The notes beneath the pieces were generated by a model, which did no database searches, had not been told where the DNA came from, and saw only the letters and a list, made by a program, of their open reading frames with translations. DNA of 64,000 bases from Sisyra terminalis (taxonomy: Eukaryota; Arthropoda; Insecta; Neuroptera; Sisyridae). The position numbers and the translations under genes were made by a program. The stretch spans positions 34,348,001 through 34,412,000 of the forward strand of contig OY292278.1 in assembly GCA_958496175.1 (NCBI GenBank), in the 5' to 3' direction. Positions 43,121 to 56,633 of the stretch are shown here, piece by piece (position 1 is the stretch's first letter; each line of letters opens with the position of its first letter).

Positions 43121-46100
43121 TAATCATTATTAATTAAAAATCATTTTAATATCCATAAATAGTTCTAAAAAATGAAGCTCTAGTTAATTACTTAACATAA
43201 AATGTATAACGTATATTATATAATGTCTGTATTGGATACACCTATGAATGTTACCTTCATAAACCATTTATAGACTTTTATTTTTTTAATATTTTCAATA
43301 TTTGTAAGCAAATGCTTATTGAAGGTGGTTTCAAAAGGTTGAAAAGCTTAAATCTGTGCGTCAAACTTAATTTTAATGCTCAAATCTTTAATTGGATAAA
43401 ATTATGCATAGGAAATAACTATAAAAAGCGAATTAATTTACACTTCAGAACAATACCATTCTTCGGGATTCTTTTATTTATTTGTATCAAATAAAGTCCA
43501 AAAAATAATAGAGGGACCGGAAAGTACTGTAGTTTCTAAAATATAAAATTTTGAAACAAGTTTTAATTTTAAATCAATGATATTATAAACCTCTGTATCA
43601 TTAACCTTTTGTCATCTAGTAAACAAATTTTTAAGGACATATTAGTAAAAATCAATTGACTAGGCCAAATATTTGAAAAACACATTTTAAACATCATATA
43701 TGTTTTAAATTTGTTACTACGTAGAAACGTAGAAATTGTTGTAACGATTGATTGAAATAAACAGAACACCGATGGAAAATTTTTGGACGGTTATGATGGA
43801 TAAGGCAAAAAAAACCACTGTTAGTTTATTAATTATTTCTTGACTTTTTAGTAGAAGAAGCTTGCATTATTGCGTTGTAGAATTAAGTTTACACTGTTGA
43901 TAATTTCTGGGAGTTTTGGGGTACATGGTTGGGTAACCAAAATTGATTAGGAATATTTGACAGCTCGACAGCTCTTCGACTGTTTGACATGGATTTGATA
44001 CCACTTCCTCCCTTAACATTGTATTGTTTAAAGTTTTTATAATTTTTGGTTGGTACGAGTTGAAGAAATCAAAATTATCGGATTTGAAATTAAAAGAACT
44101 CTTTTTGCTTTAAAGAACACTTAATGTACCATACTCAATTCAATATTGAAAATATTTTTGGTAGCAACTTTGCGTCACTACCGTGTAAAATTGGAAGAGT
44201 ATATAATACCAAATTCCTTCGGGCATTTGACTAATCATTTCAGTATAATATTTCAAATATCAAATATTTTTAATTTTTTTATGAGTTTACAAGTCCTCAA
44301 CCAAAAATGTCTTTAGTATGACTTTTAAATAACATATGAATCGATAAATGGCAGTTGAATACATAGGTTTGAAATAGGTTCAGAAACGGTATCATTTTCT
44401 AGTCGCTCTAACAGTTACTTCATAACTTAATGATAACAAAAAGAAGGAAACTCAATTAACAAAATACAAAGTTGTATGAATTTTTCTAATTAGTCCTAGG
44501 CTGACAATGAAAAACCTTTTGACTCCAGGTATTTTGTATTATAAGACAAAAAGCAAGTCTCCCAGTTCGTAAGAATAGTGGAAGCTTTTTACAGCAACAA
44601 CGTTTGTGATACTATATTTGTAATACTACATTACTACAGTATCATTTTTTTACACATTATCCAAATATCGCAAAAATATTTTTAGCAGAATTTTTGTAAT
44701 AAAGGTATATGTAGGTAATTGTATAATAATTTATTTGAATTTTCATATTTAAATTTTTCATAAGTTTTAAAATTTCAATGCGTATATCTATAAAATATTC
44801 CACAGGGAAATGAAGAAGAATGTACAGCTGGTACAGCTTACATGTAGGTATCAAAGACCAGATAGTTTTCTGGCATTTTCTTGAAATGGCAGCAAATATT
44901 TTACAAGATTCACGTCATTTAAGAATTTTCAAAACTTAAAAAAATAGTTTGTTAATAATTCGATTGAGAAAAGATATAAGCTACTTAATAAAGCAGGTGC
45001 ATTTCAAAAAATGCAAATAAGCAAAAGTTCATAAATTATAATCAATGAAAGTTTTTTGTGATTTTACTGATCGAAAAAAATTAGGCCACACTAAATAAGC
45101 CGTATTACATTTGAGTCGCATAAAAATAAATTGAAATATCACTATTGTATGTTTAACAACAATTAGCCCAAAAAATTATCGAAGGCAAAATATAAAGAAA
45201 ATAAATAAATAAAATAATTGCACGCAAATCAAACAGTCAAATGCGCAATGGATGCAAAAATATTTGGTCTATTAGACATTCATATTTGAAAAATAAGCGA
45301 ATAATAAAGATTAAGATATGAAGCCTTAATATACTGAAATATTTAATGAATGATTATACATTTTTTTTTTTGGTTTGCAAATTATGAAATATGTGACAGA
45401 TCCGTTTTAGCATATGTTTTCGCTCCGTTATAAAAGCGAAATTTGCGAATTTTAATAGAGACGACTAAATAGTTCGCGTGGGCACCTAAGAATAATTGAT
45501 TTGCAAATTACCAAAAGGTCGTGTGGATAATTTAAATGTATTGTTTTTATTATGTCAGTAGTTCAGGGGCAAAATTTTGACTTGAATTATTTATAACTCC
45601 GGGAATTGTGTGAACAAAAAATTTATAGAAAATGTCTCGGAAAGATAAATGCTGCCTTGGCAATCAATTAAACGTGGATGGTGATATTGGATTCGCTGTC
45701 GTGGTAAAGTAGACTTCGGTCAATCATTGTTTGAAATTTATTCGGCCCAGAACGACTTCATTATCATTTGGCTCGTTCTCAATCACGAAGAAGAAATTTT
45801 CTACATGAAACCAGTAAATGATATCCATCTAAGTATTGAAATAAAATTATCGAGGAGAAAATGTAGTTTAATTCTAATTGATGGCTCGTATATGAATTAT
45901 AACTTGTCGTACAACCTTAAACTCTATATGAGACTGGTTTCAATCGCTAAAACTCAAATCATACCTATACAAACACGTCTAATAAAAAGCTAGCATAGGA
46001 ATACAAATAAATAATTCTTTACAAGTTCTCGACTTATGGCAGACTAACGCAAAACTCACAAACCTCCGAGGTCGTTGCTTTATTGAATATTATATCCGCA

Positions 46101-48001
46101 ATAACCTGTTAACATCTCCAAGAAATTGAAAGAAAAAAATCACCCAAGATCACAAGTCATTCAACAATAAAATAGTAAAAATAATTGAATCAAGTGAAAG
46201 TTTTTTTTTCAATAAAATAAGAAATATATTCACGACAAATCGCATAATGTATGATGGCCCTGATGGTTTTTTTTCAACATATTAATATTAAAGTTAAACA
46301 ATTTCATGGCGATGGTCAATAAATTCATGAATTTATTAAACATATCCTTTAATAATTAGAACACAGAAACTAAATCAACAATTTTTGCCAACTTTTTAAA
46401 TTGGCGTGTTTGAATATTATATTTGGAAAAAAATATGCTCTTATCTTCATTAAAATATATAATGCATCAGTTATACTTTTAAAAATTGAACAAAAAGTTT
46501 ACGGTTCAGAATCAAGTATCATTATAGAGTTCATTTAACGTGTATTTTATAATATTGAAAAAAATAATGCTAAATTTAACGTTGAAGTAAAGTTTGTTAA
46601 CTTTGAAAAATCGTTGGATAAAATATAATTTGAAATGCAAATTTTGATAGAAAAAACGTGACTGAATATTTTAAAATTTGCTTTGTTAAAAATAGTTTTT
46701 AATATGAATGTTAAGTATGCATATATTTTTGTTGCTTATAATAAATTGTAGATAATTAATTATAAATTAATTTGAATAAAATGACTCATAGTATTCAGAA
46801 TTGTGATCCAAATTCGTAAAGAAAATTTTACTTTCATTTATTTTTAAAGTTCAAGTTTCATTCATCTCAAGTTCAACAAGATATTGATAATTTTGCCAAT
46901 ATAACACGCGGCTTAAATTCATATTAATGAATCTAAAAAGTAAGTATAAGATATTTCGTTGTATTTTCTTATTATTTCAATATTATAACTTAAAAAAATT
47001 GATTGCAAAAAACATCAATCATTCCATATCAGCTCATTATTGTAGCTGGGTAGTTTTCCCGTTAATTTAAATTGCAAACACGAGTAATAGGTAGATAAAA
47101 GCGTTCACTTCCGAGAAATTTAAGTATTTATAATTTATTTTCATATTAATGCTGAAAATATAAATGACATTTTTTTGCTGTCAAAATATTCAAAATACAT
47201 GCGATATGATTATTTTCGCCAACGCATTTTGCTTACGCAATAATTTTGTGGAAATTGGAAAAAGACAATTTTAAAGTTGCATATATGCTAACGTTTTATT
47301 TTGTGTTCATTGGTTCAAAGATAGTTCGTGGTACTCAATCGAGAGGTCCCTTAAGCGCTTGAGCTTTCGAATTTCGATTTTGCGCATTACTTCTCTATTT
47401 TAGTGTAATGGTAAAAAGAAATACGAAAACTTTCAAAAAAGAACTAAAATTCAATGAAATAAAAATAAAGAATTTTGTAATTTATAGATTTAGATCAAAC
47501 AGGTGTTCGGGTGTTTCAAATTGGAATTTTATTTATCTTAAAGTTTCTTTTTTGTTCTTTTTTTTGCCAAAATCATTTTCCAATGCTAAATAGTCTGTTA
47601 ACTCAAATACAATCTGCCATTAATCGGTAAAGGAATTGTCTATTCCATTTACAAAATTTTGCATTTTCTTCGTAAGTTTTTAGTTTTTAATCCTGATTAT
47701 GAAAATTTTTCATTTATGAAAACAATGTTGCATAGTTGAAGTAATCGCAAACCGTAAACGATAAATATCGACGCTTTAATTTCTAATTATGAAATTTAAA
47801 AAGTAATTCAATGAGCTAAATTCTATAATGGTGATGAATTATGCTCATTATTACAGTAGCATTGTTAGTTTTTCATATATAAAACGATTAATTACAAAGT
47901 AAATGATTGAAAACTTTATCTAAAAAAAAGTTTTTGCTGAAAATAAAATTTTGAAACATAAAACTTGATTTTAGTATGACTACTATGATTATTCCATTTT
48001 C

Positions 48002-48690
48002 TAAATTAAGTTGAATTATCCAGAATGTGGGCAATTGTACCTCAACACTGCAGTCTTACGACTTATTGCATTTCCTGGATCTCTTTTTACTCTTTTGAAA
48101 GCGGGAAGCTGGGTAACCAGGTGTTTTTCGACTATTTTGGTTTCAGAGTTAGTTATCCCTAGTTCTTTATGTCCCCATTCGTTCAGAGCGCTGCAAACCA
48201 ACAAAATGTGGGCAGGATTTCGTCGACAAAATCTGCATATTGGATGCACCCACATGTCTTCAATTATATGCAAGTATTTCTTTAGTCCCTAGTGGCCAGT
48301 TAATAGATCCGTTATCATTCGGACTTGTTTTCTTGTGAGATTAAGTGATTTCGTAGTTATGTTAAGGGATGATTTTTCCATCATCATTTTACTATGTTTT
48401 TGCTCGGTGGTGTTTCTTCATATTGAGCATTTCATTTTATAAACTCATTTTTTGGTGATATTTTTTACTGTCTATCTTCTGATACCTAACATCGGTTGCA
48501 GGTCTGGATTCTTGATGAGTAAGGGCATCTGCTCTTTGTTATCTTGTACATCTTTGTGATTCGACCATACCCCAAGTTAACCTTGTTTCTAGTAACTAAA
48601 TTACTAAGGGTTTCCTTACATTCCCTGATCAATTTGAAGCTCATCTGTGGTTTTGCTAAGACTTTCAATACAGCTAAACTTCGGTGAATA
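48002..48690 (-). pseudogene. Non-LTR retrotransposon relic 1 (RNase H and C-terminal Zn knuckle)
   Basis: Read on the minus strand with frameshifts and stops: ECKETLSNLVTRNKVNL, then ADALTHQESRP (the RNase H GNEKADALA motif, degraded), then KHSKMMMEKSSLNITTKSLN, LTRKQVRMITDLLTGH, and a Cys/His tail (PICRFCRR...AHILLVCSALNEWGHKELG). This order is the 3' end of an insect LINE polyprotein that carries RNase H (Jockey/LOA/R1-like). It matches the second relic at 59630-60250 segment by segment, including the 3' untranslated stretch. It is 5'-truncated and non-functional. Confidence 0.7.
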
Positions 48691-49229
48691 AGTGGATTGT
48701 GCAGTTCCGATTAATCTTTGAAAACATACCAAATTTTCCCAAACCAAGCCTTTCTATTTCATGAAATAGGCAAAGTTGGTCCAATCTCATTGGTCTCAAA
48801 GTTAGTTCAATTTGATATAAAAGTATATAAAGACAAAACTTCAAATTTAAATTTCGAAAAATATAGACTACATTTCACAGATTGATGAAAATGATTCTCC
48901 TAGAAGTGTGAACGTAAAATGTTTATGGCAAAAATGTATAGTCTAGTTTTAGTTTATTCTGTGTTCAAGCTTCCTATAGTGTCTCAAGCTTTCGTTAAAA
49001 TGCTCAATTTTGCTTATTTATTTCGTTACCAAGATAAAACTTGACAAAATCCCAACTGTATCTATAATTGTCAAAATCTTTTTTCTCTGAAATTTCGCAT
49101 GACTCTGAAGTTATTCGCCGGATTGAAGAAAACCTGGATCTTTGATGAACAAACACTCTATTAAATTATAAAAAAAAAGATTTTCAATCACCGCAAATGC
49201 CTGAACTCGTTACAGTATATCTTTCGTTT

Positions 49230-49392
49230 TTTATTGTTATTTATAGTTGCTTTATAACTACCAAAGCTTTTAGCTACTCTAGGGTTAATAAAAAGCCGTA
49301 AATCGAGAAATATTGAAAATTTTATCGATACGCGTATCGAACCCAGGACTACAGTCTTGAAGTGGCCACTTTACCACTCGACCACTGGTAGG
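49230..49392 (-). mobile_element. tRNA-derived SINE, copy B
   Basis: On the minus strand: ACCAGTGGTCGAGTGGTAAA (A-box region), GGTTCGATACGC (degraded B-box), AATATTTCTCGATTTACGGC, TTTTTATTAACCCTAGAGTA and an end of ATAACAATAA. Confidence 0.7.
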
Positions 49393-49798
49393 TTACACTA
49401 TATCTAATCCCAAAGAAAATTGCATGTGAAGATGAAGATACATGTATGTTTATGGTAGAAGTAGTCAAGTTACTAAAACACACCCGATACCATAAGAGTA
49501 CAGGCTTTTATTAGATTCATCATAATAAATAAACCCTGTATTAGACCTGCACTTTAATATTATCTAAAATCGTTACTATTGTGCCATTCTTTTGAGTGAT
49601 GGAAAACAATATAAAATTTAACATACAAGTATGACACTAGTATGTTGAATTAAAGGTTTAAAAAACTTTTCCTCTTTAGTAAAATTGTTTTGATGTTTGT
49701 ATCTCAACATATTTAAATAAATACATAATTCATTATATTTTGAAATTTATGAATACTATACATTTTTTTTGGCTTATGTCTCTCTAAGTCTCTTAAAG

Positions 49799-49850
49799 CT
49801 TGCAGCGTTGCATTTTCTACTTTGATTTTAATTCAATTCGCGAATTAATC
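49799..49850. repeat. Fragment of the GCAACRTTGCATTTTCTA repeat family
   Basis: GCGTTGCATTTTCTACTTTG followed by ATTTTAATTCAATTCGCGAA is the inverse of the fragment at 2821-2862 and of the right terminus at 56331-56519. Confidence 0.55.
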
Positions 49851-52240
49851 TGTCCATAATGAAAATTTAGCCACAAAAGAGACAGTTATACCATATTAAA
49901 TAGAATTAAAAAGGGACATTTTTTTTAAATCTTTAACATATTTGTCTATTTTTTATCAAAAAATCATTATATATCGAAATTATTGAATATATAGTTGCTA
50001 TACACTTAAAAGAAAACTATAATACATTTGTCTATATTTGATAATGTTTGATGTTACCTCCATTAAAATAACTCGAAGATTAAATTGTGAAATAACTTCC
50101 AACCGGAAATTTCAAAGAAACCACAAAAAATTGGTTTAGCAAAGTGGTGGATTTGAAGTTTTATTTTATTTTAGGAATTTTTTTGAACAAAATAAATAAA
50201 AACCTCTTGCAAAGTTAATTGAAAAGTCAGATCAATTTATCTGAAAAATCAAATGTTTTGTACCATAAAATTTCTATTTTTCCAATGCTATTAAAACTCA
50301 TTTCTTTACTGAGTACAAATTTCACTTCAATCAATCAAATAACATTGAACCACACTACTGAAAAGTGTATATCTAAAATTTTGTTGGTTTTACAAATACG
50401 TACGAAAATCATCAGTGAAAGTAAATGCATAAAAATATTATGCTGTTCACACAAAGATGTAAAAACTTTTCCCAAAACAGAAAGCTGATTTTACGATCTC
50501 AATATCAATTAATCGCTGAACATTGAATTAAGTTATAAATAATTAATTAATTTATGCAAGAAACGCACACCCAACTATTTAATATATAATATTGTTATTA
50601 TTGAGATCAGCCAGATGAACGTGAAGGATGGGCTAATAGAAAATCTTAATTTTATTCGAACTCAAGAACAAAGTCAATGGAAGGCAATAGAAATACAATA
50701 ACGACAATAAAACTACACGCAAATTATTTAAATGAGATTCGAAATATTGAAATAGTGATTCTCTATACAAAGAAAATGAACGCACGCGATCCTCGTAAAT
50801 TCACGTATTGTTATTATTTATTTATTCGTTCATTTTGTTTGCTTTAATTTCTGTTAAATATTGCATAGCAACTCAAAATATTAGAAAGGGCGAGTAAAAT
50901 GTTTAGATCTCCGATAAATAAACCAAATATTCGACAGATCATAAGATAGTTAATTGTACCAGCACAAGGTTGATACTGATTTTCTATTGTCTGAAGAAAA
51001 AAACCGCAATTCCCTCTCGACACTTGTTAACATTTCATTTATTTTGTCAGGGGAATTAGCGATATGAATACTTGTGGTTAAACTTTCCGGAAAAAATTGC
51101 GGTTACAAGCAGCGGTGCACGAGGAGTGAAACGCATCGCCTTAACAAAGATTTTCTTAAGCTCTTGTAAAATTAGAATTATGAGTTCTTTTTTCTTAATA
51201 AATAACTAGGTAGAAGGCAAAAGAAGATCTTGGTATTATTTTCTTGAAACAATAAAACTATGAATATCAAATTAAGTCTTTGTCGTGCATGAACAAAGAT
51301 TTCCTTAACAATAATTATGAAAATGTGATTTCAAGTTCAATATGATACGAAAGTATGAAGAAATAAGAATAGAAGAATTAGAAAAAACATAATTCGTATA
51401 ATTTCCAGTTAATGCATTTAAAAATTTTACGGGAATAAAACATTGTAGGTTGAAACAAAAAGATGAGAACGAATTCGAATTCGAAGAGGTATTTTCTGTA
51501 CTGAGAACAAAATAAGATTTTTTTAAATTCCTAGTTCAAAAGTTTATATTTTTTCAACAAACTTATCAATTTGAATCTTTATTCCTTTGATGGTCTTTAG
51601 CAGAAATTTTTTTAAGGGAAAGCTTTTCCAGGAAAATTGATTAAATCTGGTCTTCCCAACTTCTCGGAATCCAAGGACCACATCAAATTTTAAATTGATT
51701 TTTTCAATTCAATTATTGATGTAGGAATATCTCACGAAAGTATTTTTTTCTTTTCCGGAAATATCTATATTTTCACGTTCCAATTTACTGGACTCAAGGC
51801 TTGTAGGCCTTTTACTGGACAAGCCATGAGGTAAAAGATTATCAATTCAATAATTTATTAAAAAATTTAAAGAAAGAGATTTCAGTCACCCTACTTTTGA
51901 TCTTATTTTACGACATCAATAATTTTACCGTAATATTTTTCAACAATTTTTTTTCTTATATAAGTTTCGTTTCCATATTTTTTTCGTTGGCAGTGGCATG
52001 ATCAAACCACAACCTTTGTTCATATTTTTATTGTCACCAAAAACATCATCGATTTCCAGTCGAATCAAATATATACATAATTGATATTGAATATGGTAAA
52101 TAATATCCACCATTTCCATACCAAAGCTATTGGATAGGCTTCCACCACAATAAAGAAACATTTAGTCAACAGTATCCTAGAAAGTGTTAGCTGAACCAAA
52201 CAGTAAAAAGAGTTCAAATAAAAGAGGAAGAAATTTTTAG

Positions 52241-52402
52241 CCTACTGGTGGCCCGAGTGGTTAAGGTCCCTCCAAAACTAGTAGGTGTTGGGCTGGATCC
52301 TCGCATTGAGAAAATTTTCAATATATCTCGACTGTGGAATTTTATTATGCCTTAAACCGCTAAAGACTTTAGTAGATATAGAGCGACGGTAAATAACAAT
52401 TT
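52241..52402 (+). mobile_element. tRNA-derived SINE, copy C
   Basis: CCTACTGGTGGCCCGAGTGG then TTAAGG forms the A-box region, and GGGCTGGATCC is the degraded B-box 40-odd bases on. The body and the end GAGCGACGGTAAATAACAAT follow. The CCGAGTGGTTAAGG motif is typical of Ser/Leu tRNA D-arms. Confidence 0.75.
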
Positions 52403-52510
52403 TAAATTTTTTTAGATCATAGGCCTATTAAAACTATACACTCAATCTAATGCAGAGATTGATAAACTTTCAAACCAGGAGAGCCTACTGTTAAGTGAAC
52501 AAAGTAACAA

Positions 52511-52634
52511 CCCCGTTAAAAAAGGCATTTAGAGGTATTTCAAAATCATAAAATTCCAATTACCATTAATAATTTTAAACGATTTTTATTCTTTTTTTTT
52601 TGAACATTAAAATACCTTTAAATGTAATTCCCCT
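52511..52634. mobile_element. MITE, GTTAAAAAAGGCATTT family, copy 5
   Basis: The left end CCCCGTTAAAAAAGGCATTT is the cleanest terminus of the family in the window. The interior shares ATAATTTTAAACGATTT with copy 4. The right end has diverged (ACCTTTAAATGTAATTCCCC). Confidence 0.7.
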
Positions 52635-55600
52635 ACCACTTCAAAATAGCGAAAATGCAACTGGAATATTGATTGAACGCTAAGAAACAATGGAATAGGA
52701 ATATATCTTCTTTTTGTTATACTCAATCAGGAAAAATGAACTTGCTTCTTGGAAGAGGAACAGGGTAGTCATTAAATGCGATTAAATTCAAATTCAAATA
52801 GACCTTATTTTATATTTTTGAAAATCATTTATTTAACACGTCCTGTTCCAAAAAAATTAAAAATATTTTCAAATATTATAATTCTAAAGCTAATCGATGT
52901 TATTTGAAGTAAATGAATAGAATCAATTTAAAAGAGGGGTCGTGAAATCAGCTGTGTTAAACGCAACAAAATACAGATTCAATTGAGATCTAGTTTTAAA
53001 TTTTAAATAATTTTTAGTCCAAATTCTCAACTATTTGCTCTTTTGATGAATAGCATTTTATTTACGTTATTATTTATAAACACATTTATAAAATTGTATT
53101 TGAGTAGTTGTAGTTGTATTTGATGTTGTAACGAAATAAAAAATATTTAAATATACGCTATAAAATAGAATAGAACATGTGGAAAAGAATACAACTGGTG
53201 AAAAAAAATGCAACTGATGTACATATAACGTTTTGTAGCATGTCTGATCAATGGCCATATGTACCTTATTAGAGTGCAACCTATTGTTGAAAATGTTCAA
53301 AAAAGTTATTAGAAGCAATTAACATTTCAAATGCATTTTTTTGACATAGAAAAATTTAAAAAAACTTTTGTATATGAACATGTGAAAGTTTTCCTCTTCT
53401 AATCAATAAAAATTCTGATTTTTATATCCAATTAACAGTTGGAAGCCTGAAAAACCATTCGAGTCTATTCAAAAAGCCATGTGACTCGCAAATCACGGAT
53501 AACCGACTTTTGGTCTAATTGTTTTAGATCAACCTTGTAAAACATCAACCCTTAAGAAAAAAACGTTTACCTTTGCTCAACTAATGATACTAATTGACCT
53601 TTTAAGACCAATTTCTGACCTTTTAAATGATACGAAATGTGAGGAAAAGAATTAGACGGGTTGATTTAGGAAAAAAAAATAATTGATATTTATTCTCGAC
53701 AAGTAAATGTTAATTAGCAGATATTATTTCCCTGATATTAAGTAGATGATTCATTTTTTATATGAAATTGATATTTTTTAATCTTTAAGAATATTCCAAA
53801 AAAAATATCTTAAAGATTAGATTCGAAAAAAATCACAATTTAACCATTTTTATGGTTTTAACCTAGTTTTGTTACAAATGCTTGTGTGAAATAATTTTCG
53901 TTTTTATCGTCATTTAATGCAAAAAATAATTGCAAACTTCCATCTTTATTACACAATTATTTTCATAATTACTTTCATTTTTATTTCAATGTTACAACGT
54001 TACGTTTAAACAACATCATCAAAGGAAAAAATGAAATATTTTTTATCTTATGAGCACAAATAAAAAAAAGCATTATGTAATTTAATTGTAATCAATCAAA
54101 TACCTTATTCGCGATTACACAACCGTCAAGCAACAAGTGTAAGTAGATTGTTGTTCTTAGTGGGTTTTTCATGCACTTGTAAAAAAAATCGCTTGAGCAA
54201 TTCGTAGGACGAACTATTCGTAGGTGACTCATTTGAATATGTTGCATTTTATTTAAATTTATTGGAAATCGATTTTGCTAAAGTCATCGCGATAAATAGC
54301 TGGGCAATGTCTACATGTATCTAATTTTGATTAATAAGATTTAGGTTTTGATTGTTATTAACGTGTTTTTGTTATCAGTAGAAAATGTCTTGAGTAGAAA
54401 AATAAATATGGTTATTATATCTGAAATTCACATAAAGGTCAAGACTGGAGGCATGTAATTTTCTTGCATTATCGTGAAAAATCGAGCGAACATTTGCGGG
54501 CAAATTGAAAAAAATGCAACAAACTAGTTCTGATGTAACAGTTGCTTATATATACAGTTGCATGTTTAAAAAGTTATTCGTTTAACACAGATATGAGCAA
54601 TCCGACTAAATCTATTAAATTATGTGCACTTTGGGTTCACATGCAGATATATTTTTATTAATTTTGGTTTTGGACGATTCTGCAAAATGGGACATCAATT
54701 GAATTATTTGGAAATTTTTTAATTTTTCTTTAAGAAATGCTTTAACTTATTGTATAAATTTCTTGCTTTCTTACTAAAAATATTTATTAATAACAATTCG
54801 TGGTAGTAATTCCTATAATACCTCAAAAAAATCATCACTTTTTGATAGTATTATTTGCTAACGCAGATAATTGCTAAGAAATCATGGAACTTTAAGGGAA
54901 ATATTAAGGTTTAGAATATAAAAAAAAATCGAGCCAGATTTCCCATATTGCTTATAGCCAAAAGTCCTCTAATCATTTATTTTGGAAACATAAATTTTTC
55001 ACAAAAATATCAATTTACAATTGCATCGAAACTATCGCTACAGCTACTAAGATTTCTGATTTTCAGAATTCAAAAACATTTCACTTACTTGAACAAAAGA
55101 ATTGTTATCTTGATTTAAATTAAACACTATTTATATTATCCCTTATAACACTTGTTTGTTTAAACTAACTAGGTAATAACAAATGCACTAATGTTGCACT
55201 AACAGCACACCAAGTTCTATCCAAAGGTTATTAACCAATGGGATCGCGAGTTTTGGAGATGTTCATTTGTTTTGATTGTTGAAATTTTGAAAATTTAACA
55301 AAGCCCACCCATAGTCAATTACAATGTACATAATCAAGTTAAACAACCATAGGCGGCGCGGAAGTGATTTTAAATTATTTTTTTCCACGATGTAGCGTTC
55401 TTTCGAAAATTCTTAAAAAAATTATACATTATATAGATAGTATCTAAAATTAAAAAAAAAATAATTTTAAGGAAATTTAAAAAATTGTTTCATGATTAAA
55501 AAAAATGTTTTTTAAAAAAAATATTTTTCTATGCAGATTTTATGCAGCTATATAGTTGTTAATTTTTCATAAAAATAGTATTCTCAACCCCTAAATAATA

Positions 55601-55737
55601 TTAATATTTAAGATCAAATGGTTAAGTAAAGTGGACGAAAAAAAATGTTTTCGGTTTTTCACTTATTATTTTTTTTCCACAAAAACTACCTAGTAGGAAT
55701 ACGAATAGAGATCTAAAACTCCCAGGATATTAGTATT
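52635..55737. other. AT-rich stretch, nothing recognised
   Basis: No coding, RNA or repeat feature supported; the frame at 53070-53318 on the minus strand is low complexity. Confidence 0.5.
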
Positions 55738-55912
55738 TTTTATTGTATTTACTATCGCGTTACAACTACCAAGCTCTTTAGCGACTCTAGAGTTAATAAA
55801 AATCCGTAAATCGAAAAATATTAAAAATTTGCTTGATACGAAATTCAAACCCAACACTTACCACTTTTGGAGCGACATCCCAGATCACTCGGTTACTAGT
55901 AGGTAATTAGTA
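55738..55912 (-). mobile_element. tRNA-derived SINE, copy D
   Basis: On the minus strand: CTACTAGTAACCGAGTGATC (A-box region), GTGTTGGGTTTGAATTTCG (B-box GGTTTGAATTT), TTTTTCGATTTACGG, TTTTTATTAACTCTAGAGTC, and GTTGTAACGCGATAGTAAAT at the end. Confidence 0.75.
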
Positions 55913-56009
55913 GGTTATTATTATCTAAATAATTTCAAAGAATTATTTAATGTATTTTTTGGGATCAATTCACCATGCGTAAAGCTTTTAGTTTTAGAGT
56001 TTTATGGGA

Positions 56010-56100
56010 AAGGTGGGCAAATGTGACTCCAAGAGCCGCATGTGAGTTTTCATTGAGCGAAGTGCGGCCCCCATCAAAGTTTTAAAAAATCCGTGACTTA
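56010..56100. mobile_element. Possible hAT terminal fragment
   Basis: AAAGGTGGGCAAATGTGACT, AAGAGCCGCATGTGAG and GAAGTGCGGCCCCC resemble hAT ends with GCCGC motifs (compare GCGGGCCGC near 22450). No intact partner end was identified. Confidence 0.25.
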
Positions 56101-56330
56101 TTTATGGTTTTATTGTTTCCCTGAACTTTATAGGGATTGTTCTTGGATTTTATTACTAAATATAGTTTTATGATATAGATTTCTGGCATATTTGATTCTT
56201 ATTATACTTGAATTTTATTACTAAAATTTTCAAATAATTTTTTTCTGTTTCATAGTCCTGTTTTAATGATATCGCTTATTTTCAATTTATTTTTTGTGAC
56301 TTGTGGTTACACTAAATTAACAAAAAAATA

Positions 56331-56519
56331 GCCACATCAATTACTGGCAACGTTGCATTTTCTATTTTTTTTTCATTCAAGCCATTTTTTTTTGTTAGTC
56401 CAATTTTAATATTGTAGAATTCGTTCTTTTGTTGGTAAATTTACATTATAGTACGATGTTCTTGTGAATTAAATTAATAACAAAGTAGAAAATGCAATGT
56501 TGCCGGATATTGATGTGGC
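56331..56519. mobile_element. MITE with 35-bp inverted repeats and TA flanks
   Basis: The left terminus (from GCCACATCAATTACTGGCAA) and the right terminus are inverse over about 35 bases with four mismatches. TA lies at both flanks (56329-56330, 56520-56521). 189 bp and non-coding. Fragments of the same family occur at 2821-2862 and 49799-49850. Likely Tc1/mariner-related, judging from the TA flanks. Confidence 0.7.
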
Positions 56520-56615
56520 TAAAAGGATTTGAGCCAAAAAAAATAATTTGTGTAAGGTTATTTAAAGAATATTAAAACTAGGATTGCGGTTCCCCAAAGC
56601 CTCGTTATTCTGGCT

Positions 56616-56633
56616 GTGGTGGGTACCTACCAC
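56616..56633. repeat. Near-perfect 18-bp palindrome
   Basis: GTGGTGGGTACCTACCAC is its own inverse apart from one base pair, with KpnI-type GGTACC at the centre. GC-rich against its surroundings; origin unknown. Confidence 0.6.

Larger units (their letters stand above)
39881..48001. other. Long AT-rich stretch, no gene seen
   Basis: About 8 kb without supported genes. Open frames at 39888-40184 and 45727-45993 have no recognisable domain. Noted inside: an inverted cluster of CCAAT/TTGGC motifs (41756-41826) and an E-box palindrome cluster (43065-43120). Confidence 0.5.
48691..52240. other. AT-rich stretch with one SINE
   Basis: No gene seen. It contains the SINE at 49230-49392 and a MITE fragment at 49799-49850. 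Frames at 50219-50488 and 51940-52161 are unsupported. A CTGGTCTTCCCAACTTCTCG stretch near 51650 could be an old hAT end. Confidence 0.5.

Noticed and set aside
45727..45993. 88-codon plus-strand ORF with ordinary-looking residues
   Set aside because: No domain, no splice context and no composition shift; one such frame is expected by chance over 34 kb.
48011..48292. 93-codon plus-strand ORF
   Set aside because: It is antisense to the LINE relic, which explains the open frame by the higher GC of the former coding strand.
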